64,000 bases of DNA from Dromaius novaehollandiae (Eukaryota; Chordata; Aves; Casuariiformes; Dromaiidae), in NCBI RefSeq assembly GCF_036370855.1, contig NC_088130.1, positions 65,076,941 through 65,140,940 of the forward strand, in the 5' to 3' direction. How positions within the stretch are numbered: the first letter of the stretch is position 1; each line of letters begins with the position of its first letter. This document shows, piece by piece, positions 35,701-49,516 of the stretch. The notes under the pieces were generated by a model. That model had not been told where the DNA came from, did no database searches, and saw only the letters and a program-made list of their open reading frames with translations. A program made the translations under genes and the position numbers.

Positions 35701-38700
35701 AATGGAACATTTTAGGACAGTGCACTACAATGGACAAAGCTCCAAGGGTTAACTGAACATCCTATATTAATCTTTGTAAGAGAAGAGGTCTATGTTGACT
35801 TTTGGCCTGAGCAAGACTTAAAAGATGGGGCCTATTAAAGAACTTCAAAGTTTTCTGTTGTCAAGCAAACCCAGAAGTCTATTCTCAGAAACCAGTTTCC
35901 AGACCTCTGCTTCTGGGACTTTTTTATGATTTCTGAGTGTGTATTTCTATTTTTTCTTACAGTAAATGGTATCCAGATTACTTTTTAACTTTATGGAGAA
36001 TGTAGGTAGCTTCCTTAAAGTGTCTTAAAAGTGGGCATATGGAAACTAAAATAGTTACATTTACATCATAATGATCCAACCCAATAGCCTAAACAGCTGA
36101 GAAAGATAAAACTGCAAAAATGCAGAACCATATACAAATGCTAACTATTTTCCAAAGTTCATTTATGAAAATTTTAAATGGATGGTGCAGATTTCACTGT
36201 TTTAGAAGGGATGAAGTGACCATTGAATGAACAAAGAGAGGCTGAAATTGTAAGAAAATAATAAGAGTCAAGAATGTTGTTCACAGGCAAATGATAATAC
36301 AGATTATTTCCTGGAATGGAACTCAGGTATTGCTGAGCTATTGCAGCAGTACTGTTCAGTATTACAGCAATACACAGCAATATTACAGGAGCTCTCAGAT
36401 TTCAGCTGTCAGTAAGCTTAAGAGCTCACCACACTGGTGCTGTATATTAGGTAGTGCTTTGAAATAGGCAAAGCTGGAGTATGAAAACCTGGTTAAGAGA
36501 TGGCCCTCTGTGTGATCAGCCAAAGTACAATCCCTTCTCTTGAACAATGCTATCACTAGTGTGGGAAATGAGAAAGAGAGGATGTTGCTGTTTCAGCTGA
36601 GATTTTAAAGTAGGAGAGGCAGCACCTAAGGCTAAGTAAAATCCCTTGTCCCTTAGAGGTCCAAGCAACTTATTCTGCATCCTGGCCAGTTTGCAGTTTG
36701 GGTAACTAGAGTATGGCCTAAAAAAGTCTTTCTAGACTTTCCACTACAAATATGGAAATAGCTGCCTAGGATTAGGAGGTAAGAGAGTATAGTGTGTAGA
36801 AATGTAGCTGACAAAATGGGGATAAGGGTTTTAAAGAAGCTGTAGTAGCAGCAACTGAAAGAAACGCTCCTTGTAGTTACCAAGAAAGATCTCTCTTAAC
36901 TGTTTCCTGCGATTGGCTGACTAGAGAGACTGTAGGTTTGATGCTTGGCATTTCATGAACCATGGGAGAGAAAATCTCTTCTCTGATGGAACAATACAGA
37001 TCTCTGGCAGTATCTCCATGTGGCCATGGTCTCTCTGAATGCCTCTCTTCCTTTGCTGAATACTCCTAAAATTGTTCTGTAGACAGAAGACCTTAGGGTC
37101 AATACATCTGTAAATACCCAGGAAGAGCACTGAAACAGATTTTACTGAAACTGACCTTATTGCAACTGTGGTTTCTAAGGTCATATTAAGCTACCTATGA
37201 AAATGATTGAAAAAAATTACAGATTGGGGGGTTTCATATAGTAACATTCAAGGTCCACAGGGCAATTTAATGGCTGACAGAGGCTGACTAGTCAAAAAAT
37301 ACAGCAAAGACCAGTGATAGGGATAGTTTTATCATTCCCAGCTTCTCCCATCACTACAAATGCAGATATATTTATGTGGGGCCAGAGGATGAAATATAGT
37401 GCAGTCTATGGAAACAATCGACGACTATATTTTGCAAGTGTTTTATAACATATGTCATATAGCATTTGTCACAGGTCCCTTGTACTGTAGCCGGAGCACA
37501 AAGAGGTAAAGGAAAAGGAAAAAAAAAATTAACTTTCAAGTAGTTATTTTCATGTAATTGTCTGGTTTCAGCCCAAGTCTCAATCAGATAAAACCCACCA
37601 AATTCTCCATTGATCAAAGTCTCTCCAAGAGGCAGTGTTCTATTCAACATTGATCTTCCATTGATCTAGTGTTATATAAACAAGGCTAGATTTAAGCTAG
37701 CATTTTCAGACAGATAATCAAGAACTGAACCAGGCTTATTGGGCCTCTTGATAAATTGCAGTGAATTGAGGAACTCTGTTATTCAAAGTCAGCTATATTC
37801 TTACTAAAAAGTAAGCCAAGAAATGGTGGCAAAATAGCCACTGGTAAGATCTTCCAAATACATTTCGAACAATGTGACTCTTTCTCAGTGTAGAAATCAT
37901 TGTTTATGTTTTTACGGAGGCATTTGTTTTTGCCATCAAGAAGTGATGAGGGCGAAAAAAATGAATGTAGTAGAACATATACAGAAAAATCATGGGCTAG
38001 ACATCTCTTCTTCTTTACCTCCTCCATAAATATAAATCAGATAATAGAGACCAATTCATGTGATGTACTGTAAGTCAGGTGCTATTAGAGTCAAAGGTGT
38101 TATCTGCCTTAGTGAATAGTTGCAATAATCTATAGCCTAATACACTCTAAACCACAGTAATAGATAAGGAGAAAGCCAGGAATGCTACTTACAAATAGTC
38201 TGTACTGTTTATTTGAGTTTTCAGGAAGCAGTATGGAAACACTATCCTGCTCCATCACAAACCAAGGAGTGATTTATATTTCAACTTGTGCAAATTATGC
38301 AAAATAAATAACTCCTTAAAAAAAGATAAAGAGCTAACAGTCTGGAGAAATTGGAGTCTCTCAGAACTATTTCCATAATAACTCATCTTTTATGATACTA
38401 AGAAATGAAAAATAAGGGGGAAGGGAATGACAAAAGTTTGCCTTCTTCTCCACCCATTAAGTTTACAGGAAGAGGAACAATATATTTAGGCTCTGTTTCT
38501 AAACCAGATATCCCTAGAGAACAATGCCAATGGGTAGCAAACATTAGTGTCAGAACCTGCTAATTCAATAGCCATGCTGAAGCTTCTCCTGACAATATAT
38601 TGGCACACCAGGTATTTATCCTGCATATCCAATATACTGACAAGTAGGAAAGCACTAAAAATGATCCATCTGGTAGAAGAGTCAATCTGTTAGTGCTTCA

Positions 38701-41590
38701 TGCTCTAATTTTGAGTTTTACAGGAAAGCTTTCAGACGTCTCTAACCTGAGTTGTTTCCATTTATTCATACATGGAGGTAAGTTTTCTAAGCATTCGTAA
38801 TAGATACTACTTTGCACAGAAATCGCAACTGTATTGCACATATTAAATAAGCCATTAAGCAATTAATGATGAACCTGGTCACATCAGAGGCAACCTAGTA
38901 ATACTAAAACATCTATGAACCTCTGATTAAAAAAACAGGCTTCAAGAACAAATAGCATAGGACTAAACTCAAGAGTGTCTTGTAGATTCTATTGAGAAGC
39001 ACCATTTCTGCACTGGATTAACTGCACTTTTTTTCCCCATGTTCCTTTCTTATCTCTTCCTCAGTCCATTCAGTAGATTTCTGCATTTATATTTTGATTC
39101 TTCAGTTTGTAAATCTTATAATATGTACCACCTTGAAATTTAGACAGTTTTCATTACTGGTTTCTCTCTTGTGATAATTTGAAAATTAACTTTTTGGGGA
39201 GTTCTGATACATTTCTCAGCTGTGATGTCTTTTTTATGAGTCAATTTTGATTGTCCGTTAATAAATTTCTAGGTATTTTGTGTTCTGTTCTCTTATTGGT
39301 AATTCTTCTATCTTTCATATAGCTGAAGTTAGGCTCACAAGCTAGCTGTTTTCTGCGTGCTGTGTTATTCTCTCTGAAGTGTCCCTCATAAGTACTAAAT
39401 ATCATATTGCTGAGGATACCTGTGAGCAAGATAGTGAGAGGTCAGTGGTATGGTTGGACTTATTTGGAGGTCACAGACACATCTTCAGTAAGGAAAGATT
39501 ATTTTTGTATTGAACTCAGTGAAAGGACAGGAGAAAATCACAAGGAGATGAAGTTCTTTTATTTATATGTCCAAGTGACAGAAGACAGAATTCTTACTAT
39601 AATTCTATTTCACAATACTTTCTAGAGTTATTTGGGCTCAGGGATGCAGAACATCTCCAAACATAACAATATCTTTCATCCTATCTTTAACCAAGATACA
39701 AAGCAGCCTCAGCCTCTGCTGAGGTTTCACACATTCAAATCACTTTGTATAATGATTGTAAGAGCGTGGCTTTTAATTATCTATTTGACTATGCCTTTTT
39801 TTTTTTCTGAAGTGGGGACATGTGGCCGTGAAAGGAAAAGCTGAACAGAAAATGCCAGTTAAGACATTCCTTAAATCCTGATTAGACTAGAAAAAGAACT
39901 AGAAAAAACACTGTAATTCTGCTTAGCTTTCCAACTTAACTTTCCAAATACCCCAAAATCAGGTAATTCAGCAAAATATCCCCATAAGCAGGGAGATACT
40001 TTAAGCAGAACTGGATTGTTGCAAGATTCCTTCTGCACTAATTGACCAGCGATGTTGTTGACCACTCTTGTTTATCAATAGTGGCTTTAACCTCTCTTAA
40101 CGCACAGTCTCATGATACTACATTTGGACTAGTTTTGGTGAATATTGCATTAAGATTTCTCAGCAACTGTGACTGTGTTTAATTATCTACGAGACTTTCT
40201 TTTGAAGCTGAGCCAGTAAGTGAATAGAATATTGTTACTGACATGCTATGATTTATATATCACAATTTCAGAAGTTTTAGACTGCTGTTTGTTTTCAGTT
40301 ACAATCAGGTATGGATGTTTAAACTTTGTTGATGTTAAACAACAACAAAAATGATGTTTTAGTACTACAAGAGCACCGTAAAACCTAGAAGAAACTTGTG
40401 TGAAATGCTATGAAGTGTGGCTTGAGCAGCATGCTCTTGAGAGGCCCAGCTCTGAGCAGAGTCATTCTGCACTAACTAGGCTAGAGACATTTAAAGCATC
40501 TGTTATGGGATGAAATATCAGTAACTCAGAATACTTAACAAAAAATGACCAAAGCTATTGTTTAATCTTCACAAAAGAGAGGAGGGATTAGTTGCAATAC
40601 AATTCTTCCATGATCATGTACTTCACAAAAAGTTCAAACCTTATCTGCAGACTCCTCCTCTCTCGTCTTTTTAGCTTTATCTTTTATTTCTTCTCTCCCT
40701 TTTGAAATGGGTTTTTTTTTTCTTGTTTTGTTTTGTTTTTAAATTTGAATTCCTCCAGCCCAGTTCCGATAAGGAGAGGAAGTGACCAAACTGTTTGTAC
40801 CACCAAACACATCTCTGAATTGATCTAGTCAGTGGTAACTGCATGGCTAATGTAAAAATGAAAGCCTTCATCATCTTTCCACTTATTTTTCCTTTCTAAC
40901 ATATTTCAAAGCCTAACCAGTACATTCTGACTTACATTTGACAATGGTTACTAAACCTGCAGGGAAAAATCAGTTTATGTAGGAGGCAATCATGCAGTTT
41001 ACCAGCATTTCATCTAACAAGCAAGCTAGAATGTTGAATTAGCCAACATTTGCTAAACCTGTTGGGGCTGCAGTGGTGGGCCAAGAAACAAAAAGAGCAA
41101 TGAATACAGTGTGTGGATGGTGAATCTCCCACACAGGTCACGCATGGCAACTAATCTTGTTACAGAGCTTCATTTTCAATTATTAAGACGATCTTCTCAT
41201 TTGACTGCTAATTTCAGTAATATCATTCACATTACCAAAATAGGAAGGCAAACATAAATACTAAACCCAAATCTGTATGTAATCCCCTATGTAGTCACAA
41301 TTTGCATTTCAGTCATATTAAGAGGTGTCAGTTCACTTGTTTGAGTGGATTAAGTTCCTTTGTTGTGTTGTAGAGTGTGGGCTGCCCTAGTCTGTTCTTC
41401 CTGGCTACTTCTGCAGCATTATGCAAGCCACATATCACAAGGATTCTTAATGCCTGTTTCTCCTTGCTATTTGCATATGTTTAATGGAATCTGATTCACT
41501 TATGATTTCTGACTGGGGTTAGCTAGCCAGCAAGATGAAAATGCAAGGCAAATGCATTTGAGCAGATATGAATGTTTTTTAAAAGAAAAT
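32781..41590. other. Long AT-rich non-coding stretch
   Basis: No gene is supported; the longest open frame is 107 codons (33323-33646, +), part of it translating a TATACACACATACAT microsatellite at about 33382-33403. A duplication of a GGACAATTACA unit lies at 35108-35150. T-rich TTTTG low complexity occurs near 33461 and 40709-40740. No repeat family was recognised. Confidence 0.55.
35105..35151 (+). repeat. Short direct duplication of a GGACAATTACA unit
   Basis: GGACAATTACA occurs at 35108 and again at about 35131, with further ACAATTACATT copies between and after. This is local slippage repetition. Confidence 0.75.
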
Positions 41591-41594
41591 GTCA

Positions 41595-41630
41595 GTTTTT
41601 TGTTTTGGTTTGGTTTGGGTTTTTTTTTGG
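41595..41630. repeat. T-rich low-complexity tract with TTTGG units
   Basis: An alternation of T runs and TTTGG units, complementary to an A-rich tract. A similar patch occurs near 20968-20997. Confidence 0.8.
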
Positions 41631-44600
41631 TCACCCTTATTTGTCCAACACAACAGATTTCCAGGAAATCTTTAGGGAGCTCCAAGGAAGTTAGAGTAAA
41701 ATCTGTATAACTGAGTTAGAATAACTAGTTGATTTGGAGATAACTGGAAAGGTATCTCTGCTATTTTTACCCTAAAACCTGGAATGTCCTTATTGTGACA
41801 ATCATTTCATATTCATCAGAAATGTAGTCTTAGGAGATGTCCTTGGAATATTCAGAGAGCACCCACATCTATGTATTTTCTTTCTAACATGCCACTGATT
41901 TGCTTTTCCCTTTTATATTGGTTAATCAAAAGGACAAGCCCTTTTTTCTAAAGACTTTGACCCAGGTTTTTCATATAAATTATGTATATGAAAAAGAATG
42001 AAAATGCTTTGATAGCTTTATTGAAATTCTGTTTAAAACAAATTGTTATTGTTATTAGTATTTTTTTCTGTTTTCCCATTTTTAATTTTGATATTGTAGA
42101 TAAAATTTTGAATTTTTATATGTTTTATTCTGATCTTCATTAGCATCTGCTGTGCAGTGATAGTGTGTCAACTGCTTTAGAGAGAGGCTTGTCGCATGTG
42201 GCCTTGCTTGAAAAACTTGTAATGTTGATAGCCAAAATGAACAGCTGATGTGTGAATATGAGAAAAAAGATCAGAGTTAAAGAGTCACAGATGGGTAGCT
42301 TCTCTCTTTGTTTTTAAGGAAAAAAAAATAGATGTACTTTTATAGTTTCTAGACATTCTTTTAAGGATGAGATTGAGGAAGAAAGGACTTCAAAGTTGTT
42401 CATGAACAATGAGTAAATGGAGGTAGGTGTCGATCTAGCCAAAATGACCGGAGCCTTAATAGGATAAACTTTAGAGTGTATTGTTGGGGCTGAGGTCGTA
42501 TCAGACTCATATAACTGATACAGGTGATCCCAGGAGGCTGTTTACATTACCACCTTGGGTAATCCACTCTCCCCCCAGTGGTGGTGTCCCCATACTTGGA
42601 AAAAAACTCAAAAATAAAAAAAAGAAATAAAAGCTCTCTTGGGTTTTATGTAGAATAATTACTTTTAATAGCTGATGTAAATCTTCTTGATTCAATATAG
42701 TGACTTCTGATTTACTTTGGAGTGACTGATGGGACAATCGAACCAATTGTACGTTAACTTTAAAAGGCCAGTGGCTTCATTTTCCTAAGTAAAATAGAGA
42801 GATTCCCAGGAACGAGCTGCATTTTCTTACTTATGGGTGTTTGTGGGGAGGCACAAGAAACTATACCAATGTTGCAGAGGAGACCAGTCTGATGGATTGC
42901 TAGCGTAGAGTGCCTTTAATGTGAGATGTTCAGCTTTGCATCTCCTCTGCTCATATGTTACCACTAACTTGGTTTTATGCTTCATTATTAATCTGTAAAC
43001 TGCCTACAGAACAACAGGAGACGAATGTCCAGGCTGAAATGGGCGGGGGTAGTCATTGATCAAACTGCTCAAGACAGTTCCCATCGATTTCCCGAAGCTA
43101 TGCATCCCTGCTTGTCTGCAATAATATGGAAATGGACTTTGCAATACAAAACAATAAAAATAATTTAAAAATTCCATAAGTTTGGATTTTCCTTAGAAAA
43201 TAGCAGGTTTTATAGTTGTATATGTGTTATGGCTTGCTTACAGGGTGCATCGACATCAATAAGTCCCATAGACGAGACTGTTAAGAGCCTTTTAATTGTG
43301 TGTAAAAAAAGTCTAAATAGAATAGTAACTACATGTAGGTGAAAAATTTAGGTGATTGTTGTTATTCTCTTAAAAGAAACTCCCAAAGACTAGCATTTTA
43401 TTGTAATGTTGCAAATAGGTTAATTCAATGATTTGGATGAACAGATTGTATGAGTCATCAACATCTATATCTATGAAGATTTGTACATTATATGGCTAGA
43501 CCACAATGCACAAATAGGTGTGGTTATCTGCTGACATGTTCTCTTCATCAGGGAAAAAAAATCTCCACAACTTTAGAATTTTCCTGGGTGATCCTCCAGC
43601 AGCTATCTTTACCTAAAATTTTTGAGCCTGAATAATTTGGCTAGAAACCTCTCAGGGGAAATTGAGTCCTGCTATGCTTTTTTCTGGTCCTCCTGCACTC
43701 CTTCTCCAGGAATTAGACTGAAGTTGCTAACAGGATGTAGGGTTGGCTGGAATATGAAAACATATAACTGAAAAATAGACTGAATTGAAGAGAACTATGC
43801 AACAATCTAAAAGCATAATGAATTCAGCTTAGAAGATGTCCAGGTGGGTTTTAGTAGAGGAAATATGTGTATGGACATACATATCTGTATTTAATCATAA
43901 TATGATAAATTATTGAGAATTAGCACTGCCTTGACAATTACTTTTGATGAAAAAACACTGACTAGGATTAATCTGTTTTATGATACTATTCATTTCTTTC
44001 TCTTGGTAATACCTAATTCAGAATCTGATACAAGGTTAGAACAGGAAAAGTTAAATATTTCTCATCAAACTTTTATGACTTGCTTTGTTAAATGCTGCAT
44101 CTTCAAATCCTGAGGAATGAGGAGTGTTAATGCCTGGCAGAGACAGTAACTAGCACTTTTGCCAAGTTCCTCCAGTCTACTGCAGAACAAGTGTTAATAT
44201 ATTATACCTTCTTTGCAAAGAATTTATGTTTATTCTTTCTCACCTTTTGCCCCATCAAAACCAAAGTTAATTTGGGTAGAAGAACATGCAAAGCTATGCA
44301 AGGATTTCCTATCATGGAAGAAAATTTGAATCTTTTTTATGTAATGTCTAATTGCCATGAATCATATAAACAACAGTGAGGAAAACTGGATGTGTTCATG
44401 TTATGATGCCATTTTCATCTTCCATTTCTTCCTCTTCAGCAGCTCTGTTAATACAAAATTTACTGGAAATAAAAAATTTCAGCTTTGCCTTGCAGCACTG
44501 ATCTGAAGCACAGCTGAACCAGTTATTAAAACATAAAGTCTTCTGAGTCAAAGAAATAATCAAAATTCCAATTAATGCTGCTGCAGCATTACACTATTGT

Positions 44601-46417
44601 CATAGTAACAGTGGCATGAAAGTTTACATCAAAAACCTTGTTAGGAACTGCTGGTCTAAAAGCAATCAAATCCCAGGGAAAGCATTCAGAAGTTCAAAAG
44701 AAACTAATGAAAGAGGCCTTTAGGATGTAATTTCACTGACAGTTATTCTTAGTTAAGAGAGGCAACCCAACCAAGGTCTTATGATACAAGGAACCTCAGT
44801 GGTTAACACAAATGTATGAGAGCAATGGTGCTAAGACTGACAGAAACAAGGCACTGTTCAGAAGCAAGAAAACACAACTTTGTGCTTTTAAAAGGTAAAT
44901 CCACAAAACAGGATCAGCAGTAATCAGGAGAAAAGAGCCTATTATGGAAAGTAAGCTATTAGACTACATGGACTGAAAAAAGTGTAGGTAACTTATTCCG
45001 TGGACTGGAAATATGGTAAAAGATCCTTTTCATTTCCTCAGATTATGCTATTCTAACACATCTAAGACAGAAGAGGGGTCTATTAGTCAAACCCTGGACA
45101 GAAAGTCAGATGCCTGTCTAAGCGATCTGTTCAGCGTTCATATAGAGCTGATTCTTGCAAATTTCTCCCTGTTAAATATTTTCAGAGGACTGACCAATAT
45201 TGTTCTCAATGACAGAGTTTTCATCTAGGTTGTAGTAGAATTGTTTATGTCATCTTCCATCTTCATTCCTCTTTGACTGCTGTATATTTCTCGCCAACAA
45301 CGCCAAGTAAACCACATCATCGGCTTCTCATATCTTGTGGCTCATTTGAGAAGTCATATTGAACTGTTACTTTGCTTCCTTGTCACTACTGTCTTTGCTT
45401 CTCTTACGAAGATTTTTTCCAGTCAAGCCCTCATTTTCATTTTCTTCAGAGTTCTGTGTCTTCCTGCTGTTTGTTCTTTCTTCTTCAGAGTACAAAAACC
45501 CAGATAATCTAGCAGCCCTTTATCCCTGCTGTTACAAATAGATCTATATGTCCTTTTCTTACTATATTGTAGTATCAATAACTGAGCAAGTTTATTTTTT
45601 AGTTTAGAATTTCACCATGGATAAAATAGCTATCTATTGTAATGCTGTAGCTATCTTTTGTATTGCTGTTCTTGTATTGCGCTGTCCTATCCTTCAGACA
45701 GAAGCATACTAGAGATTTTTAGGTCCACACATGTCACGGTTTCTTGCTGTTGTTTCCTACTACTGACAGGTTAGCTAGTGTGATTGCCTCTTTCCATTCT
45801 CAGCTCATATTTTGATGCAAAATCAATAGTGTAGGTTTATTTTGATCTGTTGTATAGGATGGTAATAGAGATTGCAGAGAGTTTATAAGGAAATTGGGTA
45901 GATTCCTTTTATAGGTGTGAGATTTTGTAACTTTGCTTGCTTGTTGTTGTGTTCAGTTGTATATTACAGTTTTTTCTATTGTAAAATATTGCCACTGCAC
46001 ATTCTAGATCTTTCTCTGTATGATGAAGACTACAGTTCATGCACTGTTCACCTTCTATACTCAGAGTGTTGAAAAATGAATGTGCATGCATACTGGAGAG
46101 CTATGTAGGGCAATTGTGATTCAGTCAGTTTGCGTTTATAACTCATAGAAGAGATGACTTCCAGTCTCTTGGAGACTGACCAAATGGCTTAAATGCCTAG
46201 ATGAATGGTCCTCAGTGCATGACTTGTGTATAATATATTGCCTGAAAGACCCTCTGATCTAACGGCACAAGGAAAAAATTAAAAACAAAAAGTAAAACAA
46301 ACTGGGTGAGCAAAATCTGCTGTTTCTCAGTATGGTACTGTTTTATGTGATTTCCAGCATACAGCTAAGGAATGTGTACTAAAAGCTATTTACTATTTTA
46401 TGCTTTGAGTGGGATTT
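41631..46417. other. Non-coding DNA
   Basis: No gene is supported; the longest open frames are about 70-79 codons. Around 42860-43170 the sequence contains strings such as TATTAATCTG, CATTGATCAAAC and a run of AATAAAAATAATTTAAA, the vocabulary often seen in conserved vertebrate non-coding elements, but conservation cannot be judged from one sequence. Confidence 0.5.
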
Positions 46418-46440
46418 GGGGGGGGGGGGGCGGGGCAGGG
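46418..46440 (+). repeat. G13 run with adjoining G tracts; potential G-quadruplex
   Basis: Thirteen G residues (46418-46430) are followed by C, GGGG, CA and GGG, with a further GGG upstream near 46411. Four or more tracts of at least three G with short loops meet the usual sequence rule for an intramolecular G-quadruplex on the + strand. Confidence 0.85.
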
Positions 46441-49285
46441 AAGTGGATTGTTTTCTGATTGCGGTTTGAATGCTGTTGAAATCCCACAAGAAAGAGATTC
46501 TTTCACGGCATTCCAGGAAAAGATAGAGGCATTGTCATAAAGATGGATAGTCTCATGAGAGTTCTGCTTGCATGAAGGAAAAAAAGAACACACAGGATCA
46601 GAAAGTCATTCCAATATCTCATAAGCTTGGTAGGCTGCCATATTCAAACTGAGACACAAGTCTTGATTTGCATTCTACCACAAAACTTAGTCCTTATTTT
46701 CCATCAAATTTGGGCTCGGTGGTCAAATTTTGCATGCCTGGATAGCTAAAATCAAGAAAATGTGACACATTGAAATAATTGTGGGTCCTATCCTCAATGC
46801 AATCCTGTCAAACCAAAAAGAGACAAAAAAGAATAATAGATATGAAATAGCATCTAAAAGCAGAGAAGGGAAAAGAAGTGAGTCTTGGAGGAAAGGGGGA
46901 ATATAAGAGAACTGTGCATATTCAGGTAGTGTTCTTTTGATCTTCCTTCACTCCTCTATTTCATGTTAGTCATTAATGCCTGCACAGAGGGGAGGAAGGA
47001 CTGAAAGTCAGGTAATTAGTTACACATGTACTTTGATCAGTATTGCATTTTTCTTTTTCAAGTTGTTTGCCGAAGTGCTAACAGACGAGAGGGAGGATTT
47101 CGCTTATGGCAATTGATCAGTCAAGCACATTTGCGGGGAAGTTTCTGTAATCTCTCAGTTTAATCCTATACTTCTATAATGTTAACTGAAAGGTGATTGG
47201 GATTTGATTTTATTTCTGCATCATCAAAGCTTTCTATGTGGTAGAATTTCTCTATAATATCTAGCTTTCCATGTCCTTGGTTGCAAGCCACTGTATAGAG
47301 ACTAGTATGATTTTGCAGATGGTGAGCACAAGGTCTGGAGAGTTAAACAAAGAGCAAGAAATTTCTAAATTAGAATTAGAATCTCCAGAAAGAAATCTTG
47401 TGTTTAGTGCTCAGATATTGACTTACCACAGAGGAAAAACTTACTCTCTTCTTTCCTGTTGATAGTAGTTGATGCTATATATGGTTCCACATTAAGTGCT
47501 ATAGGGCCAATCATGTAGGTCCACATCACCTTCTGCAGCTCATCTCATCCTCTCTTTACATTTCACCATAAGAGAGAGGGAAAAGAAAGGAGTGGGAATA
47601 GACTGTTCTAAAAGAGTCCTTTATTTCAAATATTCTGCTGGAATGAGTGATGCAGTTCCCAGCTGGATTGGGCAAGGTAAAGATATGCCTTCAAATCCTG
47701 CGACCATGCATAGCTCCGTTTTTGTTCTTCCTTAACGCTGCACCCAGGGAGTTGATCAACTTGTGAGATCGGACTTGTGAGATTAGCATCCTGGCTGGGG
47801 GCAGTGTTCAAAAGCAGGTTTGTGTGTTAACTATGACAGTTCTCTATAGAAACTTTATTAGAACTTTAAAAACGTGCTCTGTAATAGTCTTAGACAGCAG
47901 TCAGCATGGGTCTGGCTTTATGATCCCTTTTCTCTCCATCACAAAGTCCCAGGACACCTGCACACAGAGCTCCCCACATCCTCTATAATTAATGAGGTTG
48001 TGGAGCACAACAGAGCATCATAGGTCACTCACTACCAACAGTATGACAAGTGTTGGTTCTGTATAAATTACCTTGTAGACATGTTTGGTAAAATATTTCA
48101 TTATTTTGTGTGGCAGCTTCAATAGCAGCAGTATGGGACACATCTCCCATTAGTAGTGCACAATATTTCTTGTCAGTTAATCTTGAAAGCTGGCTACCGT
48201 TCCTCAAAAAGGCTGGATCTTTCATTTCCTTGTAATAAATACTTCACACTAAATGCATTATTGCTAGAGAGATGTCAGTAATCGAATTCTTATCATCACA
48301 TTTTCCTTGTGGCCTGTGACAAAAATATTTTCTGTAGTGGATGCAAAAGGAGAATAAGAGAGGTGACAGCAGTAAATGAAGGGAAGGAGCTCAAATCAGG
48401 CTTTAGGTGAGTGGCCCTCTAAACAGCTTAATTTCCCATAGAATAGGCAAAGATTGTCAGGGCTCTTAAAACTGAAGAAGGCAGTGAATATGTTTTAGTG
48501 ACAAGAAGAAGCTCTACAGAACCACAAGTGTGTAAGGTATTAATATCTTCTTAAATATACTCTCAGTCTTCTGTGGTGCTTTGTCTGTTCTATGTATTTT
48601 ATAACCTAGCTACAGGTATCATGTGTAAGTAGTTAGTTAATCATGACATACATATGCACCTTAAAAAACAATTATTGGAGTCCTGGCTCTGCTAAAATTG
48701 TTGCTATGAATTCTTTGGTAGCATAAACATGTAGGCCAAAACAATGACCCACTATTTCTCTTCCATCATTTTCTGTAGCTCTTGACAAAGACTTAGCACT
48801 TCTAGATGTGTTGCATACTGTTTCAGCTTCATATTGCATTCAGCAAAAGAGCATAGCAGTTTGTGTTATTTTTATTCAAAGCAATTATGACAAAGCTCTC
48901 TTTTGAGTATTGGGAACATAGACTCCTCAGAAAAGTGAAGGAAATGAAGGAAAACACACAGGACTTCTGCAAAAACGAATGCAGGGAGGTGGAGAGTAGG
49001 GGAATGAGGATGGACAGGCTTGGGGGATATTTTTAACTTAAACCATTTTGAAGAACAGAGATCCATGTTGATTTTGGTTTCTGAAGAAATGTGTCTGCAA
49101 ATCATATACTCTATGAAGCAAGATTTTGACTGATGACTTCTTACTGAAACCCATGTACCTTCTTTCTACCTTCCTCTATAGTTAGAAAAAAGTATCTCAA
49201 GGAATACAATACCACTACCTAAAACAAGTCTGCGTTTTTAGCCAGCTGTTTGTGGCACTAACTCACATGGGCCGAGTACTCTTAC
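46441..49285. other. Non-coding DNA
   Basis: No gene or recognised repeat. Open frames do not exceed 77 codons. A possible short MIR-like string near 48679-48695 is too brief to call. Confidence 0.5.
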
Positions 49286-49516
49286 AGGTTGTTTTGTAGC
49301 TGGACAAATCACTTAATCTTTCTATGCCTCATTGACCCTATATGATGAAGATAAAATCTTCACTTCTATACTTTTATACTATATATGCACTCTTATACTC
49401 TATATACCTTTTCTTGTGTATATCATGTTTATATAAGTTCTTAGGCTGAGCTTCTTATCAATAATAACATAGCACTTAGTACAATGGGGCTGGTTTCAGT
49501 GTAAGAGGTCTTCAGA
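49286..49516 (+). repeat. MIR-type SINE copy, core and tail
   Basis: The core is clear: GGACAAATCACTTAATCTTT then CTATGCCTCATTG and GATGAAGATAAAATC (49302-49360) follow the MIR core of CAAGTCACTTAACCTCT, TGTGCCTCAGTT and CATCTGTAAAATG. After an AT-rich insertion-like stretch (49361-49440), the tail TAGCACTTAGTACAATGGGG (49469-49488) resembles the 3' part of sauropsid MIR-like elements (AGCACAATGGGG followed by a CAGT...GG motif). The two halves in the expected order and strand support one old copy with a middle expanded by TATA-rich repetition. Confidence 0.6.
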
